64,000 nucleotides of DNA from Quisquiliibacterium transsilvanicum (GTDB lineage Bacteria; Pseudomonadota; Gammaproteobacteria; Burkholderiales; Burkholderiaceae_E). The first letter of the stretch is position 1; each line of letters starts with the position of its first letter. Below the pieces are notes generated by a model. It searched no databases, was not told where the DNA came from, and worked only from the letters and a program-made list of their open reading frames with translations. Location of the stretch: NCBI RefSeq assembly GCF_014202215.1, contig NZ_JACHGB010000001.1, positions 468,847-532,846 on the forward strand, given 5' to 3'. Of the stretch, positions 63,923 through 64,000 are shown piece by piece. The translations under genes and the position numbers were made by a program.

Positions 63923-64000
63923 CTACTCCCACTCGATCGTCGCCGGCGGCTTCCCGGAGATGTCGTAAACCACCCGGTTCAACCCCCGCACCTCGTTGAT
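63923..64000 (-). CDS. guaA: GMP synthase, C-terminal end (runs off the window)
   Basis: The last 25 codons before TAG at 63923-63925 read INEVRGLNRVVYDISGKPPA then TIEWE, the highly conserved end of glutamine-hydrolysing GMP synthase. The rest lies beyond base 64000. The 92 bases to the antidote gene hold no feature I can see. Confidence 0.92.
   Translation of the reverse strand: MNEVRGLNRVVYDISGKPPATIEWE

Overview
The window reads as a chromosomal segment of a high-GC betaproteobacterium, most likely a member of the Burkholderiales. This rests on a TctC/Bug-type solute-binding protein, a YghU glutathione transferase, an FdxA ferredoxin, the family mix of the stress genes and very G/C-biased codon third positions. 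It is cut at both ends: a thioredoxin-like gene at base 1 and the last 25 codons of guaA at base 64000. I found no tRNA, rRNA, CRISPR array, transposase or phage integrase.

Layout. 0-9.6 kb is ordinary and intact: alpha/beta hydrolase, YghU, YihY/BrkB, a Baeyer-Villiger-type monooxygenase, a Bug solute-binding protein, a glutamate-synthase-like FMN protein, a PaaG-like enoyl-CoA hydratase and a lipoprotein with two CVNH-like repeats. 9.7-21.4 kb is a stress-type accessory region in which intact genes (Crp/Fnr regulator, dodecin, P-type ATPase, DUF502, RlpA-like, a Lys/Ala-rich H1-like protein) alternate with decayed ones: patatin, GGDEF N-terminus, hemerythrin/DUF883 chimera, PLD/YeaQ chimera, winged-helix/TPR regulator and a methyltransferase. 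Decay takes the form of internal deletions that join two gene ends, one-base frameshifts and two in-frame amber codons. 21.4-24.6 kb holds a MarR regulator divergent from a cytochrome P460 / redoxin / P450 set, then an orphan PEP-CTERM tail.

The centrepiece is 24.7-43.2 kb, a three-gene minus-strand operon that is about 29% of the window. It has a fused TcB-TcC (2687 aa) with an unrecognised C-terminal effector, a very large TcA (3371 aa) starting 3 nt after it, and a 111-aa protein of unknown role. Together the first two form a complete ABC (Tc) injection toxin. The Cys clusters in TcA and the CxxCH motif in the effector are unusual. Immediately upstream lie remnants of gnd, zwf and a GH15 glucoamylase, decayed in the same way as 9.7-21 kb, so the toxin operon sits between two eroding stretches.

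45-53 kb holds a Rieske-FAD oxidoreductase, a core-deleted carboxymuconolactone decarboxylase, DUF488, and a minus-strand respiratory operon (DUF2249, FdxA, CcoN-like, CcoO-like, cytochrome c, SCO, membrane protein) divergent from an NsrR-type Rrf2 regulator. That arrangement suggests a nitric-oxide-linked C-family heme-copper oxidase. 53-64 kb is mostly housekeeping: acnA, a PEP-CTERM protein, a dienelactone-hydrolase-like protein, an ABC solute-binding protein, a saccharopine-dehydrogenase-like reductase, and MerR divergent from DUF2938/DUF2798. It ends with a second hydrolase remnant, a HigBA pair with a damaged toxin, an intact Gp49-type toxin/antidote pair, and guaA.
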